A DNA stretch of 64,000 nucleotides from Erwinia amylovora (GTDB taxonomy: Bacteria; Pseudomonadota; Gammaproteobacteria; Enterobacterales; Enterobacteriaceae). The notes below the pieces were generated by a model. It had not been told where the DNA came from. It saw only the letters and a list, made by a program, of their open reading frames with translations, and searched no databases. A program made the translations under genes and the position numbers. Every line of letters starts with the position of its first letter. Within the stretch, counting starts at the first letter, position 1. The stretch covers positions 868,001-932,000 of the forward strand of contig NZ_CP066796.1 in NCBI RefSeq assembly GCF_017161565.1. Direction: 5' to 3'. Positions 37,178 to 47,109 of this stretch are shown here, piece by piece.

Positions 37178-38491
37178 ATGTTTGATAATTTAACCGATAG
37201 ACTATCGCAAACCCTGCGCAATATCAGCGGCCGTGGACGGCTGACAGAAGACAACATTAAAGACACGCTGCGCGAAGTGCGCATGGCGCTACTGGAAGCA
37301 GACGTTGCGCTGCCGGTAGTGCGTGACTTTATCGGTCGTGTAAAAGAGCGCGCCGTTGGTCAGGAAGTGAACAAAAGCCTGACGCCGGGTCAGGAGTTCG
37401 TCAAAATTGTGAAAAACGAACTGGTGGCGGCAATGGGTGAGGAGAATAACACTCTGAACCTGGCGGCACAGCCTCCGGCGGTGATTTTGATGGCGGGCCT
37501 GCAGGGGGCGGGTAAAACCACCAGCGTTGGTAAACTCGGTAAATTCTTGCGTGAAAAGCACAAGAAAAAAGTGCTGGTGGTTTCTGCCGACGTTTATCGC
37601 CCGGCGGCAATCAAACAGCTTGAAACCCTGGCGGAGCAGGTCGGGGTAGATTTTTGTCCTTCTGATCTGACTCAGCAGCCGGTCGATATCGTCAAAAATG
37701 CATTACAGCAGGCGAAGCTGAAATTCTACGATGTGCTGCTGGTGGATACCGCCGGCCGGCTTCACGTTGATGAAGCGATGATGGACGAGATCAAACAGGT
37801 TCATGCCGCGATCAACCCGGTAGAAACGCTGTTTGTCGTTGATGCCATGACCGGTCAGGATGCGGCCAATACCGCCAAGGCATTTAACGAAGCGCTGCCG
37901 TTGACTGGGGTGGTACTGACGAAAGTGGATGGTGATGCCCGGGGCGGTGCGGCGCTGTCAATTCGTCATATTACCGGTAAACCGATTAAGTTTATGGGGG
38001 TCGGTGAGAAAACCGAGGCGCTGGAACCGTTCTACCCGGACCGTATTGCCTCGCGTATTCTTGGCATGGGCGATATGCTGTCGCTGATCGAAGACATTGA
38101 AAGTAAGGTAGACCGCGCTCAGGCGGAGAAGCTGGCCAGCAAACTGAAGAAGGGTGACGGCTTCGACCTGAATGACTTCCTCGACCAGCTTAAGCAGATG
38201 CGCAATATGGGCGGTATGGCCAGCCTGATGGGTAAACTGCCGGGCATGGGACAGCTGCCGGATAACGTTAAGTCGCAGATGGACGATAAAGTGCTGGTGC
38301 GCATGGAAGCGATGATCAATTCCATGACGCGTAAAGAGCGCCAAAAGCCGGAGATTATCAAAGGATCGCGCAAGCGCCGCATTGCAGCCGGTTCGGGTAT
38401 GCAGGTGCAGGACGTTAACCGCTTGCTGAAGCAGTTCGACGACATGCAGCGCATGATGAAAAAGATGAAAAAGGCGGTATGGCGAAAATGA
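37178..38491 (+). CDS. ffh: Ffh, signal recognition particle GTPase, apparent frameshift near the 3' end
   Basis: The ATG at 37178 begins MFDNLTDRLSQTLRNISGRG, as in E. coli Ffh. The NG domain has the P loop GLQGAGKTT and DTAGR, and the methionine-rich M domain follows. As read, the frame ends at 38491 after MKKMKKAVWRK (437 residues). Adding one G in the AAGGCGG at 38471-38477 restores GGMAKMMRGMKGMMPPGF and a stop at 38538, giving exactly 453 residues as in E. coli. Ffh is essential, so a sequencing error or a harmless loss of the last 20 or so residues are the likeliest explanations. An upstream extension to 37094 is not supported. Confidence 0.95.
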   Translation: MFDNLTDRLSQTLRNISGRGRLTEDNIKDTLREVRMALLEADVALPVVRDFIGRVKERAVGQEVNKSLTPGQEFVKIVKNELVAAMGEENNTLNLAAQPPAVILMAGLQGAGKTTSVGKLGKFLREKHKKKVLVVSADVYRPAAIKQLETLAEQVGVDFCPSDLTQQPVDIVKNALQQAKLKFYDVLLVDTAGRLHVDEAMMDEIKQVHAAINPVETLFVVDAMTGQDAANTAKAFNEALPLTGVVLTKVDGDARGGAALSIRHITGKPIKFMGVGEKTEALEPFYPDRIASRILGMGDMLSLIEDIESKVDRAQAEKLASKLKKGDGFDLNDFLDQLKQMRNMGGMASLMGKLPGMGQLPDNVKSQMDDKVLVRMEAMINSMTRKERQKPEIIKGSRKRRIAAGSGMQVQDVNRLLKQFDDMQRMMKKMKKAVWRK

Positions 38492-38569
38492 TGCGCGGCA
38501 TGAAAGGTATGATGCCGCCGGGTTTCCCAGGCCGTTAAGCAGGCCGGAAAATGGCTCTGGCGAATTAGA

Positions 38570-38597
38570 TTGCTTTTTGCGCCAAAATGAGTAAAAT
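38570..38597 (+). promoter_or_regulatory. Possible rpsP operon promoter
   Basis: TTGCTT (38570-38575) and TAAAAT (38592-38597) are 16 bases apart, downstream of ffh and upstream of the terminator-like hairpin before rpsP. It is a moderate match to the sigma-70 consensus. Confidence 0.4.
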
Positions 38598-38617
38598 TTT
38601 CGGGCTTTTTATATTGC

Positions 38618-38656
38618 ACCCGGGCCCCGTTCCCTCAATGGGGCCCGGTTGTTTTA
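38618..38656 (+). terminator. GC-rich hairpin between ffh and rpsP
   Basis: CCGGGCCCC pairs with GGGGCCCGG around an 11-base loop and is followed by TTGTTTTATT. It resembles an intrinsic terminator and, being downstream of the possible promoter, could act as an attenuator of the rpsP operon. Confidence 0.75.
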
Positions 38657-38674
38657 TTAACTAAAGAGGATGTT

Positions 38675-38923
38675 ATGGTAACAATTCGTTTGGCACGTCA
38701 CGGCGCTAAAAAGCGTCCGTTCTATCAGGTCGTCGTCACCGACAGCCGCAATGCTCGCAACGGTCGCTTCATCGAGCGCGTTGGCTTCTTCAACCCGATC
38801 GCTTCTGGTCAGGCTGAGCCACTGCGTCTGGATCTGGACCGCATTGAGCACTGGGTTGGCCAGGGTGCTACGCTGTCCGATCGCGTTAACGCGCTGATCA
38901 AGCAAGCTAAAAAAGCAGCTTAA
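38675..38923 (+). CDS. rpsP: Ribosomal protein S16
   Basis: An 82-residue small-subunit protein, identical in length to E. coli S16, beginning [20 protein letters not shown]. It is the first gene of the rpsP-rimM-trmD-rplS operon. Confidence 0.99.
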   Translation: MVTIRLARHGAKKRPFYQVVVTDSRNARNGRFIERVGFFNPIASGQAEPLRLDLDRIEHWVGQGATLSDRVNALIKQAKKAA

Positions 38924-38941
38924 TCTGTCACGGTGGTCAAC

Positions 38942-39490
38942 ATGAGCAAGCAACTCACCGCGCAGCCTCCCGCTAACCCGTTAATTCTGGGGAAGATGGG
39001 CTCTGCCTATGGTATTCGTGGTTGGCTCAAAGTGTTTTCCTCCACCGAAGACGCCGAAAGCATTTTTGACTATCAGCCGTGGTTTATTCAGCGTGCAGGT
39101 CAATGGCAGCTTGTCGAGCTGGAAGGCTGGAAGCGCCACAATCAGGACATGATCATCAAGGTCAAAGGCATTGACGATCGTGACGCTGCGGGTCTGCTAA
39201 CCAATTGCGAAATTGTCGTAGATTCAGAGCAACTGCCGCAGCTGGATAACGGCGACTATTACTGGAAAGACCTGATGGGCTGCCAGGTGGTTACCGTTGA
39301 AGGCTATGAGCTGGGCAAAGTCATCGATATGATGGAAACCGGTTCAAACGACGTTCTCGTTGTTAAGGCTAACCTGAAGGATGCATTTGGTGTACAGGAG
39401 CGGTTGATTCCGTTCCTCGATGAACAGGTTATCAAGAATGTCGATCTCACTACCCGCACCATCAAAGTAGATTGGGATCCTGGTTTTTGA
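38942..39490 (+). CDS. rimM: Ribosome maturation factor RimM
   Basis: The ATG at 38942 ([13 protein letters not shown]) gives 182 residues as in E. coli. A GTG at 38933 is in frame but less likely. The N-terminal domain ([16 protein letters not shown]) and the PRC-barrel domain ([11 protein letters not shown]) are present. It helps assemble the 30S head near S19. Confidence 0.97.
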   Translation: MSKQLTAQPPANPLILGKMGSAYGIRGWLKVFSSTEDAESIFDYQPWFIQRAGQWQLVELEGWKRHNQDMIIKVKGIDDRDAAGLLTNCEIVVDSEQLPQLDNGDYYWKDLMGCQVVTVEGYELGKVIDMMETGSNDVLVVKANLKDAFGVQERLIPFLDEQVIKNVDLTTRTIKVDWDPGF

Positions 39491-39525
39491 GCTCCGAACA
39501 AAACGGTAATACTCCGGCGCAAAGT

Positions 39526-40278
39526 ATGTGGATTGGCATAATCAGCCTGTTTCCTGAAATGTTTCGCGCAATTACCGATTACGGAGTAACTGGCCGGGCA
39601 GTAAAAAATGGCCTGCTCAGCATTCAGAGCTGGAGTCCGCGTGACTTCACTCACGACCGCCACCGTACCGTAGATGAACGTCCTTACGGCGGAGGACCGG
39701 GAATGCTAATGATGGTGCAACCCTTACGGGACGCCATCCACGCAGCAAAAGCGGCGGCAGGGGAAGGCGCTAAGGTGATTTATCTTTCACCTCAGGGGCG
39801 CAAACTCGATCAAGACGGGGTTTGCGAACTGGCGACCCATCAGAAGTTGATTCTGGTTTGTGGTCGCTATGAAGGGATTGATGAGCGCGTAATCAAAACC
39901 GAAATCGACGAAGAGTGGTCGATTGGCGATTATGTACTCAGTGGTGGCGAGCTGCCAGCAATGACGCTGATTGACTCGGTTTCCCGGTTTATACCGGGGG
40001 TACTGGGAAAACAGGCATCGGCCGAGGAAGACTCTTTTTCTGACGGTTTGCTGGATTGCCCACACTATACCCGCCCTGAAGTGTTAGAAGGGATGGAGGT
40101 TCCGCCGGTTCTGCTGTCGGGCAACCATGCTGATATTCGCCGCTGGCGTCTGAAACAGTCGCTGGGCCGTACCTGGCTTAGAAGACCTGAACTTCTGGAA
40201 AACCTGGCTCTGACTGAAGAGCAAGCAAAGTTGCTGGTTGAGTTCCAACGGGAACACACCCAGGCAATAAAACGATGA
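39526..40278 (+). CDS. trmD: tRNA (guanine-N1)-methyltransferase TrmD
   Basis: I start at ATG 39526 ([17 protein letters not shown]), giving 250 residues (E. coli 255). The knot region [12 protein letters not shown] and [14 protein letters not shown] binds S-adenosylmethionine. It methylates G37 of tRNAs and prevents frameshifts. An open frame continues upstream, overlapping rimM, but this is not the usual start. Confidence 0.97.
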   Translation: MWIGIISLFPEMFRAITDYGVTGRAVKNGLLSIQSWSPRDFTHDRHRTVDERPYGGGPGMLMMVQPLRDAIHAAKAAAGEGAKVIYLSPQGRKLDQDGVCELATHQKLILVCGRYEGIDERVIKTEIDEEWSIGDYVLSGGELPAMTLIDSVSRFIPGVLGKQASAEEDSFSDGLLDCPHYTRPEVLEGMEVPPVLLSGNHADIRRWRLKQSLGRTWLRRPELLENLALTEEQAKLLVEFQREHTQAIKR

Positions 40279-40292
40279 TATGGCTGAATTAA

Positions 40293-40682
<390 letters not shown>

Positions 40683-40720
40683 GGTATCGCTAACGCGACA
40701 TCGACTAGTTAATAGCAAAC

Positions 40721-40752
40721 AAGGGGCTGACCGCGAGGTTGGCCCCTTTTTT
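40721..40752 (+). terminator. Terminator of the rpsP operon
   Basis: AAGGGGC pairs with GCCCCTT (the inner GACC/GGTT adds pairing) and is followed by a T run. It ends the conserved operon just before the accessory PPR gene. Confidence 0.88.
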
Positions 40753-40959
40753 GTCTTATAAGCAACTATCTGCATGAGTTCTACGCTGTCTGCACACTGT
40801 CAAATAAGGGTTGATGTTAATTAGCAGGGGCACATCTCTGATTATTATTTATTTCATCGTTGTCTGGTATTACATTAATCTCACATCACTGTTTTTTGAT
40901 ACCAAGGCTTTTTATTTTGTTTTACCCTTAATTTTTGCAATTACAGGGAAGCAAACTAA

Positions 40960-42276
40960 ATGCCTCAATCTGCTATTTTTTCATCATCGAAAATAAATCC
41001 AATATACATCAATAACACCTCCGGTAGTACTGCAACTGCATATGATGGCAACGTTATAACCCGTATGAAAGAAGTCACTAACACTGGTGAAAATTTGGCA
41101 GCTCAAAGACAAAGCGATCATAAAAGTGATGCAGGGTCTACATATAATGGAAATATAACGCCATTCTCTGAAAAAAATAATGATCAGGTAAACACTCCGG
41201 GTTTAGTTACAGGAGGTGAAGCAATAAAATATAATCATGAAAATAAAAAGGATGATTTAAAAAATGCAGAAATTGGAAGAGAAATAAAAAAATTATGCAA
41301 ACAGGGTAAGATCGGGGAGGCAGAGAAATTAGTCAATGCAATGTCAGATCCGCACGTGTGGGTTTTAACTGCCTTGATGGAAGGGTGTTTTTCAAAACAT
41401 AAATGTGGTGATGCAGAACAAGTTTTTAAATCTATGGAAGACAAAAATCTTCCTGTTGATTTGTGGGTGTTTAAATCTCTTATTAAGTACTATACGAGGA
41501 CTGTTAACGCAGAAAGGGCAGAGTGGGTAATGACCAAAATGCAGAAAGCCGGTATTAAACCGGATGAAGGTATTTTGGATAAACTATTAGAAGTATATAG
41601 AAAGGCGGGTAATCATGCCGGGGAAATGCATGTATCAAAACAACTGCATCAGTTAAAATGCACACCTAAGCTTGCTGCGATGCATAAAGAAATGAACGAT
41701 CATGTCGAAACAGGTGATATCAAAGGGGCGGAACGGGTATTTTTCAAAATAAACCAGTATGGACTCACCTCTGATCAAAAAAGCCTCGACATTATGCTGA
41801 AAGGTTATGGCTACACGGGTAATATAGCCGAAGCAAAGTCCATATTTGAAAAGCCCGCCATTAATGATATAACCCCATATAATCGGTTGATGAAAGTCTG
41901 TGCCCAAGCCAAAGCGCCTGAAAAGGCAGAGCAGGTTTTGGCCAGAATAAAGGGTGCCAACTTAAAACCTAATGTTCAATCCTACGGGATGTTAATAAAA
42001 GCTTATATTGTGGCGAGTGATTGGCCCGGGGCGGAACGCGCGATGAAAAGAGCTAAGGAAGCTGAATGCGGCCCGGACAGCGACGTCTGCCAATCGCTAC
42101 TGAAAACTTGTGGGGCTACCGGGCAGATTGATAGGGCGCAGTGGGTGCTAAGGGAAGCATCCGTTGAGGTTAGGGATCCCCTATTCAAAGTACCTCGATC
42201 AGAACTGCATAACTACCTTATATACGCCCTGGACACCTGGCGAAAACAAAATCCTGCATATTCACCTGCCGTTTAA
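40960..42276 (+). CDS. Pentatricopeptide repeat (PPR) protein, candidate secreted effector
   Basis: The 438-residue product has no signal peptide or membrane segment. Residues 1-101 are Ser/Asn/Thr-rich, with no acidic residue before position 29, like many type III export signals. Residues 102 to about 404 form nine contiguous PPR motifs of 31, 35, 35, 35, 35, 31, 35, 35 and about 31 residues. Examples are motif 3 (VFKSLIKYYTR...KAGIKPD) and motif 7 (PYNRLMKVCAQ...ANLKPN). Position 20 is Ala in eight motifs. PPR proteins are mainly plant organelle RNA-binding proteins and are rare in bacteria. Specificity pairs at positions 5/35 are canonical in motif 2 (T/D) and motif 7 (N/N) only. The gene is AT-rich between rplS and aroF; transfer and effector role are inference. 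Confidence 0.85.
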   Translation: MPQSAIFSSSKINPIYINNTSGSTATAYDGNVITRMKEVTNTGENLAAQRQSDHKSDAGSTYNGNITPFSEKNNDQVNTPGLVTGGEAIKYNHENKKDDLKNAEIGREIKKLCKQGKIGEAEKLVNAMSDPHVWVLTALMEGCFSKHKCGDAEQVFKSMEDKNLPVDLWVFKSLIKYYTRTVNAERAEWVMTKMQKAGIKPDEGILDKLLEVYRKAGNHAGEMHVSKQLHQLKCTPKLAAMHKEMNDHVETGDIKGAERVFFKINQYGLTSDQKSLDIMLKGYGYTGNIAEAKSIFEKPAINDITPYNRLMKVCAQAKAPEKAEQVLARIKGANLKPNVQSYGMLIKAYIVASDWPGAERAMKRAKEAECGPDSDVCQSLLKTCGATGQIDRAQWVLREASVEVRDPLFKVPRSELHNYLIYALDTWRKQNPAYSPAV

Positions 42277-42491
42277 GGTTAGTACAAAGGCATTCCCTCT
42301 TAACAAGCTGGCAAATGTAGATGAGATTTGATAGCGCATTTTGTCAGCCTGAAAACTAAAATCATTGCCATTATCCGGTGAGTTCCCCTCGTCAGGTAAG
42401 CTAACCGGACTGTACAAGCTGCCAGCAGAGTTGACCTTTGCCGCCGCAGCCGGTCGCATACCTCAATTAAACTCAATGGCACCTACATTTA

Positions 42492-43216
42492 TTACAATAC
42501 AGGATGTTTGCTATTCCGGGCTGCTATTGCCACGCTTGCGGCGCGCAGCAGTTCTACCACCAGCGGTGACAGCGCGTTACGCAGCGCGGCACGCTCAGAC
42601 TGGAACAGCGTGGCAGCGTAAAAGCGGTAGCCCGCTAGCTCCATCGCCCGTACATCGCCGTCGCGATCGTGGGCGCTCAGGCGCAGCGGAAATGATTTCA
42701 GGTCGGCGACAAAATCAGGATTAACGCCAAAGTTGCAGTGATAGCCTTCGGTGCTCTCCGTCTTGCCATATGCCTGTGCCAGCAGCGTGCCCGGCTCAAT
42801 CAATATATCCCCGCTTTTTTCCACCAGAGAACAGCTTAATGGCGCAATCACCAGCCGCCCACCGCTGTCAGTTTCGGCATGTCCGGCATCGCCCCAGCCC
42901 ATGACATGGCTTGCATATTCCACGATAGCGTACTGGAACCCGCCGCAGAACCGAGGAACGGCACGTTGTTTTCGCGCGCATAGCTGATAGCCAGAAAAGC
43001 ACCGTCATCATTGATATAGGGGCTGCCGGGCACCAGCCAGATGGCATCATAATCACGTAGCTGGCTACGATCGGTGATGCTGGCAGTCGGCAACCATTGT
43101 GGACTGACGTCAAGATGAAGGGATTGTGCGGCAAGGGTTATTGCCAGCGGGATAGCCTGATGCGCGACGGCATCGGCACGGTAGTCACCAACCAGAGCTA
43201 AACGAACAGAGGGCAT
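42492..43216 (-). pseudogene. CTP-synthase-like class I glutamine amidotransferase, frameshifted
   Basis: The N-terminal part (43216 to about 42950) reads MPSVRLALVGDYRADAVAHQ, then DAIWLVPGSPY and NVPFLGS. The sequence continues in the next frame as CGGFQYAIVEYASHVMGWG with the catalytic Cys region, to a stop at 42492. One base is missing near 42948-42952 (GGTTCTGCGGCGGG, expected GGTNNCTGCGGCGGG). The family resembles the glutaminase part of PyrG and occurs as a stand-alone protein in enterobacteria. Either a real pseudogene or an error. Confidence 0.75.
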
Positions 43217-43224
43217 TTGCGTGT

Positions 43225-43256
43225 TCCATCCAGGTCAAAATCCATCCAGGTCAAAA
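43225..43256 (+). repeat. 16-bp tandem repeat, two perfect copies
   Basis: TCCATCCAGGTCAAAA occurs twice in a row just upstream of the broken amidotransferase start. It may be a replication-slippage duplication in its promoter region. Confidence 0.7.
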
Positions 43257-43334
43257 AAGCATCCTAAAGCAGGTGTACGAAGCTGGCAAGCCGTCCAGGT
43301 CCTGTGATATGCCCTTTACCAGAAGAGGAACCTG

Positions 43335-44043
43335 ATGCAGCGTATTAACGAATCTGGTCAGCCTGTCGGAGCGGCATTACCGCACTGGCAGTCTGTTCCC
43401 CTGCCAGCAGCCAAAGTGAGGAGCGGACGATACTGGCGGCTGGAGCCGCTGGACAGTGGGCAGCACGCGGACGATCTGTATGCGGCTTTTGCCTGCGCGC
43501 CCGATAACAGTAACAGGACTTATCTGAAGGAAAATCGTCCTGCTTCACTGGCGGCATTGCACCTCTGGCTCAGTCAGCTGGCGGCGGTAAAAGGCTTTGT
43601 GACCTTTACCGTTGTTTGCGCGCAGCGACATAACCCGGTCGGTCTGCTGTCTTATTTGCGTATTGACCAGGCTAACGGTGCGCCGGAGATCGGCGGCGTA
43701 GTCTGGTCACCGCTGATAAAGCGTACAGTGATCGGCACCGAAGCCCTGTGGGTGATGATAGCTAACACCTTTGCGCCGGGCTATCGCCGCTGTGAGTGGA
43801 AGTGAGACGCGCTGAATACCCCATAGCGCAACGCGGCGTAAGGGCTTCACCTGTGAAGGTAGCTTCCGTTAGCTGATGGTACGCAAAAATCGACCGCGTG
43901 ACTCTGACGGGTTCTCAATCATTGACGGTGAATGGCCCGCGCTGATTAACGTCTTGCGCTACTGGCTGTTGGCGGAAAATAGGGAACAGCCCGGGCAGCA
44001 GCGTGCCCTATTAAGCATGTTGATGCGCTCAATACGCGGTTAA
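43335..44043 (+). pseudogene. GNAT-family N-acetyltransferase, disrupted
   Basis: From the ATG at 43335 a 156-residue part has RYWRLEPLDSGQHADDLYAAF, VGLLSYLRIDQANGAPEIGG and EALWVMIANTF, typical of the RimJ/RimL-like GNAT proteins. The stop TGA at 43803 replaces the Cys codon of the usual CEWKCDALN. Beyond it the recognisable DALNTP, GFTCEGSF and SIIDGEWP follow with further stops and a frame change up to about 44043. It is a multiply damaged gene. Confidence 0.8.
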
Positions 44044-44400
44044 ACAGCGATGTTACCCGACCTGCAGGCTAACACCATCGGGCCGAAACGGGTGGTAATC
44101 ATCCCGGCTGCTTAACGATTTTTCAAAAAGGGCGTAACGCTAAATTCAACGGGTCTGCAAAAGTGGCGCACAGAGGCGAAGGGCACCAGTTACAAACCCC
44201 TGTCTCAGATTAGAAGTAGTGGTTTGAATATACTGAAAAAACCACCGATGCTTTGGATTTTCACTGGTTGCTGTAATCTTTTATTTACGCAAATATTTAA
44301 TGGTTATTTAATTTAATTTCATGATTAAAAAGGGATTTATTAATTAATCTGCCGAATTTTTTTACTCTGGTAATTAATGTGTACACCACGCGTTGTTTTA
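44044..44400. other. Intergenic region before aroF
   Basis: No gene is supported. It is AT-rich toward the end and gives way to the TyrR operator region. Confidence 0.4.
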
Positions 44401-44418
44401 TGTACTCATTATGGTACA
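44401..44418 (+). promoter_or_regulatory. aroF: TyrR box upstream of aroF
   Basis: TGTACTCATTATGGTACA fits the TyrR operator TGTAAA-N6-TTTACA in its conserved TGTA and TACA ends at the right spacing. It lies 55 bases before the aroF start. E. coli aroF-tyrA is repressed by TyrR with tyrosine from boxes in the same position. Confidence 0.75.
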
Positions 44419-44472
44419 GTTGCATCTAACCTTTTAAGGATCCCATTAAAACGAATTTCCAGGATAACGATC

Positions 44473-45552
44473 ATGCAAAAAGATGCGCTCAATAATGTCC
44501 ATATCGCTGATGAACAGGTTCTGATAACCCCGGAAGAGCTGAAAAAGCAGTACCCGCTGGACAATGTGCTGGAAGGCCAGATCACCGCTTCACGCCGGGT
44601 GATCTCTGACATTATCAGCGGTAAAGATCATCGTTTACTGGTGGTGTGCGGCCCGTGCTCCATTCACGATCCTGAAGCTGCGCTGGCCTACGCACGCGAT
44701 CTGAAAAAGCTGGCCGATCGGGTTGGCGACAGGCTTTACATTGTGATGCGTGTCTACTTCGAAAAGCCGCGCACCACCGTAGGCTGGAAAGGATTGATCA
44801 ACGATCCGCACATGGATAACACCTTCGATATGGAAGCGGGGTTGCACATTGCCCGTAAGCTGCTGCTGAACCTGGTAGAGATCGGCCTGCCTCTGGCAAC
44901 CGAAGCGCTGGATCCTAACAGCCCGCAGTATCTGGGCGATCTGTTCAGCTGGTCTGCCATTGGTGCGCGTACTACCGAGTCGCAGACGCACCGCGAAATG
45001 GCTTCTGGCTTGTCGATGCCGGTTGGATTCAAAAATGGGACCGACGGCAGCCTCGCTACGGCGATTAATGCCATGCGTGCTGCGGCGCAGCCGCACCGTT
45101 TTGTGGGTATCAATCAGGCGGGGCAGGTGTGCCTGCTACAAACTCAGGGCAACCCGGACGGGCATGTCATTCTGCGCGGCGGTAAACAGCCCAACTACGG
45201 CCCGCAAGATGTTGCTCAGTGCGAAAAAGAGATGCTGCAGGCGGGACTCCGTCCTTCCTTGATGATAGATTGCAGTCATGGCAATTCTAATAAAGATTTC
45301 CGCCGCCAGTCGGGCGTTGCCGAGTCTGCGGTCGCGCAGATCAAAGATGGCAACCGCTCTATTATCGGCCTGATGCTGGAAAGCAACATTCACGAAGGCA
45401 ATCAGTCTTCCGAGCAGCCGCGCAGCGAAATGCGCTATGGCGTTTCCGTGACGGATGCCTGTATCAACTGGGAAACGACCGAAAATTTGCTGCGTGAAAT
45501 GTATCAGGATCTGGATGGAGCACTGGCGGCGCGTCTGTCGCAAGAGGAATAA
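44473..45552 (+). CDS. aroF: DAHP synthase, tyrosine-sensitive type
   Basis: The start ATG 44473 gives MQKDALNNVHIADEQVL, closely matching E. coli AroF (359 versus 356 residues). The open frame upstream to 44377 covers the operator and is not coding. Motifs VVCGPCSIHDP and SNKDFRRQ are intact. It joins phosphoenolpyruvate and erythrose 4-phosphate, the first step of aromatic synthesis. tyrA follows after six bases in the same operon. Confidence 0.97.
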   Translation: MQKDALNNVHIADEQVLITPEELKKQYPLDNVLEGQITASRRVISDIISGKDHRLLVVCGPCSIHDPEAALAYARDLKKLADRVGDRLYIVMRVYFEKPRTTVGWKGLINDPHMDNTFDMEAGLHIARKLLLNLVEIGLPLATEALDPNSPQYLGDLFSWSAIGARTTESQTHREMASGLSMPVGFKNGTDGSLATAINAMRAAAQPHRFVGINQAGQVCLLQTQGNPDGHVILRGGKQPNYGPQDVAQCEKEMLQAGLRPSLMIDCSHGNSNKDFRRQSGVAESAVAQIKDGNRSIIGLMLESNIHEGNQSSEQPRSEMRYGVSVTDACINWETTENLLREMYQDLDGALAARLSQEE

Positions 45553-45558
45553 CGAGTT

Positions 45559-46680
45559 ATGGTGGCTGAACTGAGCGCATTACGCGATCAAATTGATGCA
45601 GTGGATAAAGCGCTGCTGGACCTGCTGGCCAACAGGATGGCGCTGGTTGAGGAAGTGGGCGCAGTCAAAAGCCGCTACGGATTGCCGATTTACGTTCCTG
45701 AACGAGAAGCGGCCATGTTGGCCTCGCGCCGCAAAGAAGCTGAAATGCTGGGGGTGCCGCCGGATCTGATCGAAGACGTGCTGCGCCGGGTAATGCGCGA
45801 GTCGTACACCAGCGAAAACGATAAAGGCTACAAAACGTTATGTCCTGAGCTGCGTCCGGTGGTGATCGTTGGCGGCAATGGCCAGATGGGGCGGCTGTTT
45901 GAAAAGATGCTGACCCTGTCTGGCTATCAGGTAAAAATTCTGGATAAAGAAGACTGGGTCAATGCTGAAAGCCTGCTGGCCAACGCCGGTATGGTGATCG
46001 TCAGCGTGCCTATTCATCTTACCGAAAAGGTGATTAGCGAGCTGCCACCGCTGGCCCGGGACTGTATTTTGGTCGACCTGGCTTCAGTGAAGCAAAAACC
46101 GTTACAGGCGATGCTGGCTGCGCATTCTGGCCCGGTATTGGGTTTACACCCGATGTTTGGCCCGGACAGCGGAAGCCTGGCTAAACAGCTGGTGGTATGG
46201 TGCGAGGGTCGCCAGCCAGAAGCCTGGCAGTGGTTCCTGGAACAGATCCAGGTTTGGGGGGCTCGCCTGCATCGCATTGGCGCGGAGGAACACGACCAGA
46301 ACATGGCGTTTATTCAGGCGCTGCGACACTTTGCCACCTTTGCTTATGGCCTGCATTTGGCTGAAGAGAATGTCCAGCTGGAGCAGCTGCTGGCGCTCTC
46401 ATCACCCATTTACCGTCTGGAGCTGGCGATGGTTGGGCGGCTGTTCGCCCAGGATCCGCAGCTCTATGCGGATATCATTATGTCCTCTGAGAACAACCTG
46501 GCGCTGATTAAGCGGTACTATCAGCGTTTTGGCGAGGCGATTAAGCTGTTAGAACATGGCGACAAGCAGGCGTTTATCGCCAGTTTCCGTCAGGTTGAGC
46601 AATGGTTTGGCGACTACGCGCAACGCTTCCAGGCGGAAAGCCGCACGCTGTTACGCCAGGCGAACGACAGCCGGGCGTAA
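45559..46680 (+). CDS. tyrA: Chorismate mutase / prephenate dehydrogenase
   Basis: A 373-residue bifunctional enzyme, the same length as in E. coli. The N-terminal AroQ chorismate mutase domain (about residues 1-90: [20 protein letters not shown]) is followed by the NAD-binding dehydrogenase domain with [14 protein letters not shown]. It gives 4-hydroxyphenylpyruvate for tyrosine. It forms the aroF-tyrA operon. Confidence 0.98.
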   Translation: MVAELSALRDQIDAVDKALLDLLANRMALVEEVGAVKSRYGLPIYVPEREAAMLASRRKEAEMLGVPPDLIEDVLRRVMRESYTSENDKGYKTLCPELRPVVIVGGNGQMGRLFEKMLTLSGYQVKILDKEDWVNAESLLANAGMVIVSVPIHLTEKVISELPPLARDCILVDLASVKQKPLQAMLAAHSGPVLGLHPMFGPDSGSLAKQLVVWCEGRQPEAWQWFLEQIQVWGARLHRIGAEEHDQNMAFIQALRHFATFAYGLHLAEENVQLEQLLALSSPIYRLELAMVGRLFAQDPQLYADIIMSSENNLALIKRYYQRFGEAIKLLEHGDKQAFIASFRQVEQWFGDYAQRFQAESRTLLRQANDSRA

Positions 46681-47109
46681 GCTGGCCGCTGTGTGAGGCC
46701 CCTGAGTGGCCGGGTCTTTGTTTCTTTCGCGCTGGCAATGGTTTCATTCATCGACAGCGTGATAGAAACGCCGATAGCGGCTGTCGGCCTGCTGCTGCAT
46801 ATCAATATCGACAAATTTCGCCGGATAACTTTTTTCGCCATCCTTAACTTATCCGGCGCCATCTCGACAGCTCACCGTGGATAGAGCCGCTGTTCACGCG
46901 TGGCGAAATAGCGACTACCGTTCTTCCCGGACGGGTGAGTCGTCTCCGGTGGTGCGTAGTGGATTACAAAGACCACCTGTGGATGCAAAACGCCCCCTCT
47001 TCGGCATCGACGTCAGTCAGGCTGCCCAGCTCCAGGACGCTGATTAATTTCGTTACCAGGCGTGCGTAGCACACGCCAGCCGCACAACCAGCTGGCGCAA
47101 TATCCGCGA
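46681..47109. other. Intergenic region between tyrA and pheA (convergent)
   Basis: A short inverted repeat right after tyrA (GGCCCC...GGCCGGG followed by TCTTTGTTT, about 46698-46724) may end aroF-tyrA. The rest holds no reading frame I can support, although it is GC-rich like coding sequence and may be a decayed gene. Confidence 0.45.

Noticed and set aside
38470..38480. Programmed frameshift in ffh
   Set aside because: No slippery heptamer or stimulating structure was recognised and only two G are present; a sequencing error is simpler.
40753..40959. Possible HrpL-type box (GGAACC-N16-CCAC) before the PPR gene
   Set aside because: GGTATT...TCACATCAC near 40870-40895 was considered, but it does not match the consensus well enough to call.
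44380..44397. Second TyrR box candidate upstream of aroF (TGTACACCACGCGTTGTT)
   Set aside because: The second half lacks the conserved TACA end, so only the box at 44401 is reported.
46614..46884. Short open frames on both strands after tyrA, one with hydrophobic segments
   Set aside because: No ribosome site, no family resemblance and overlapping frames on both strands; left as intergenic.
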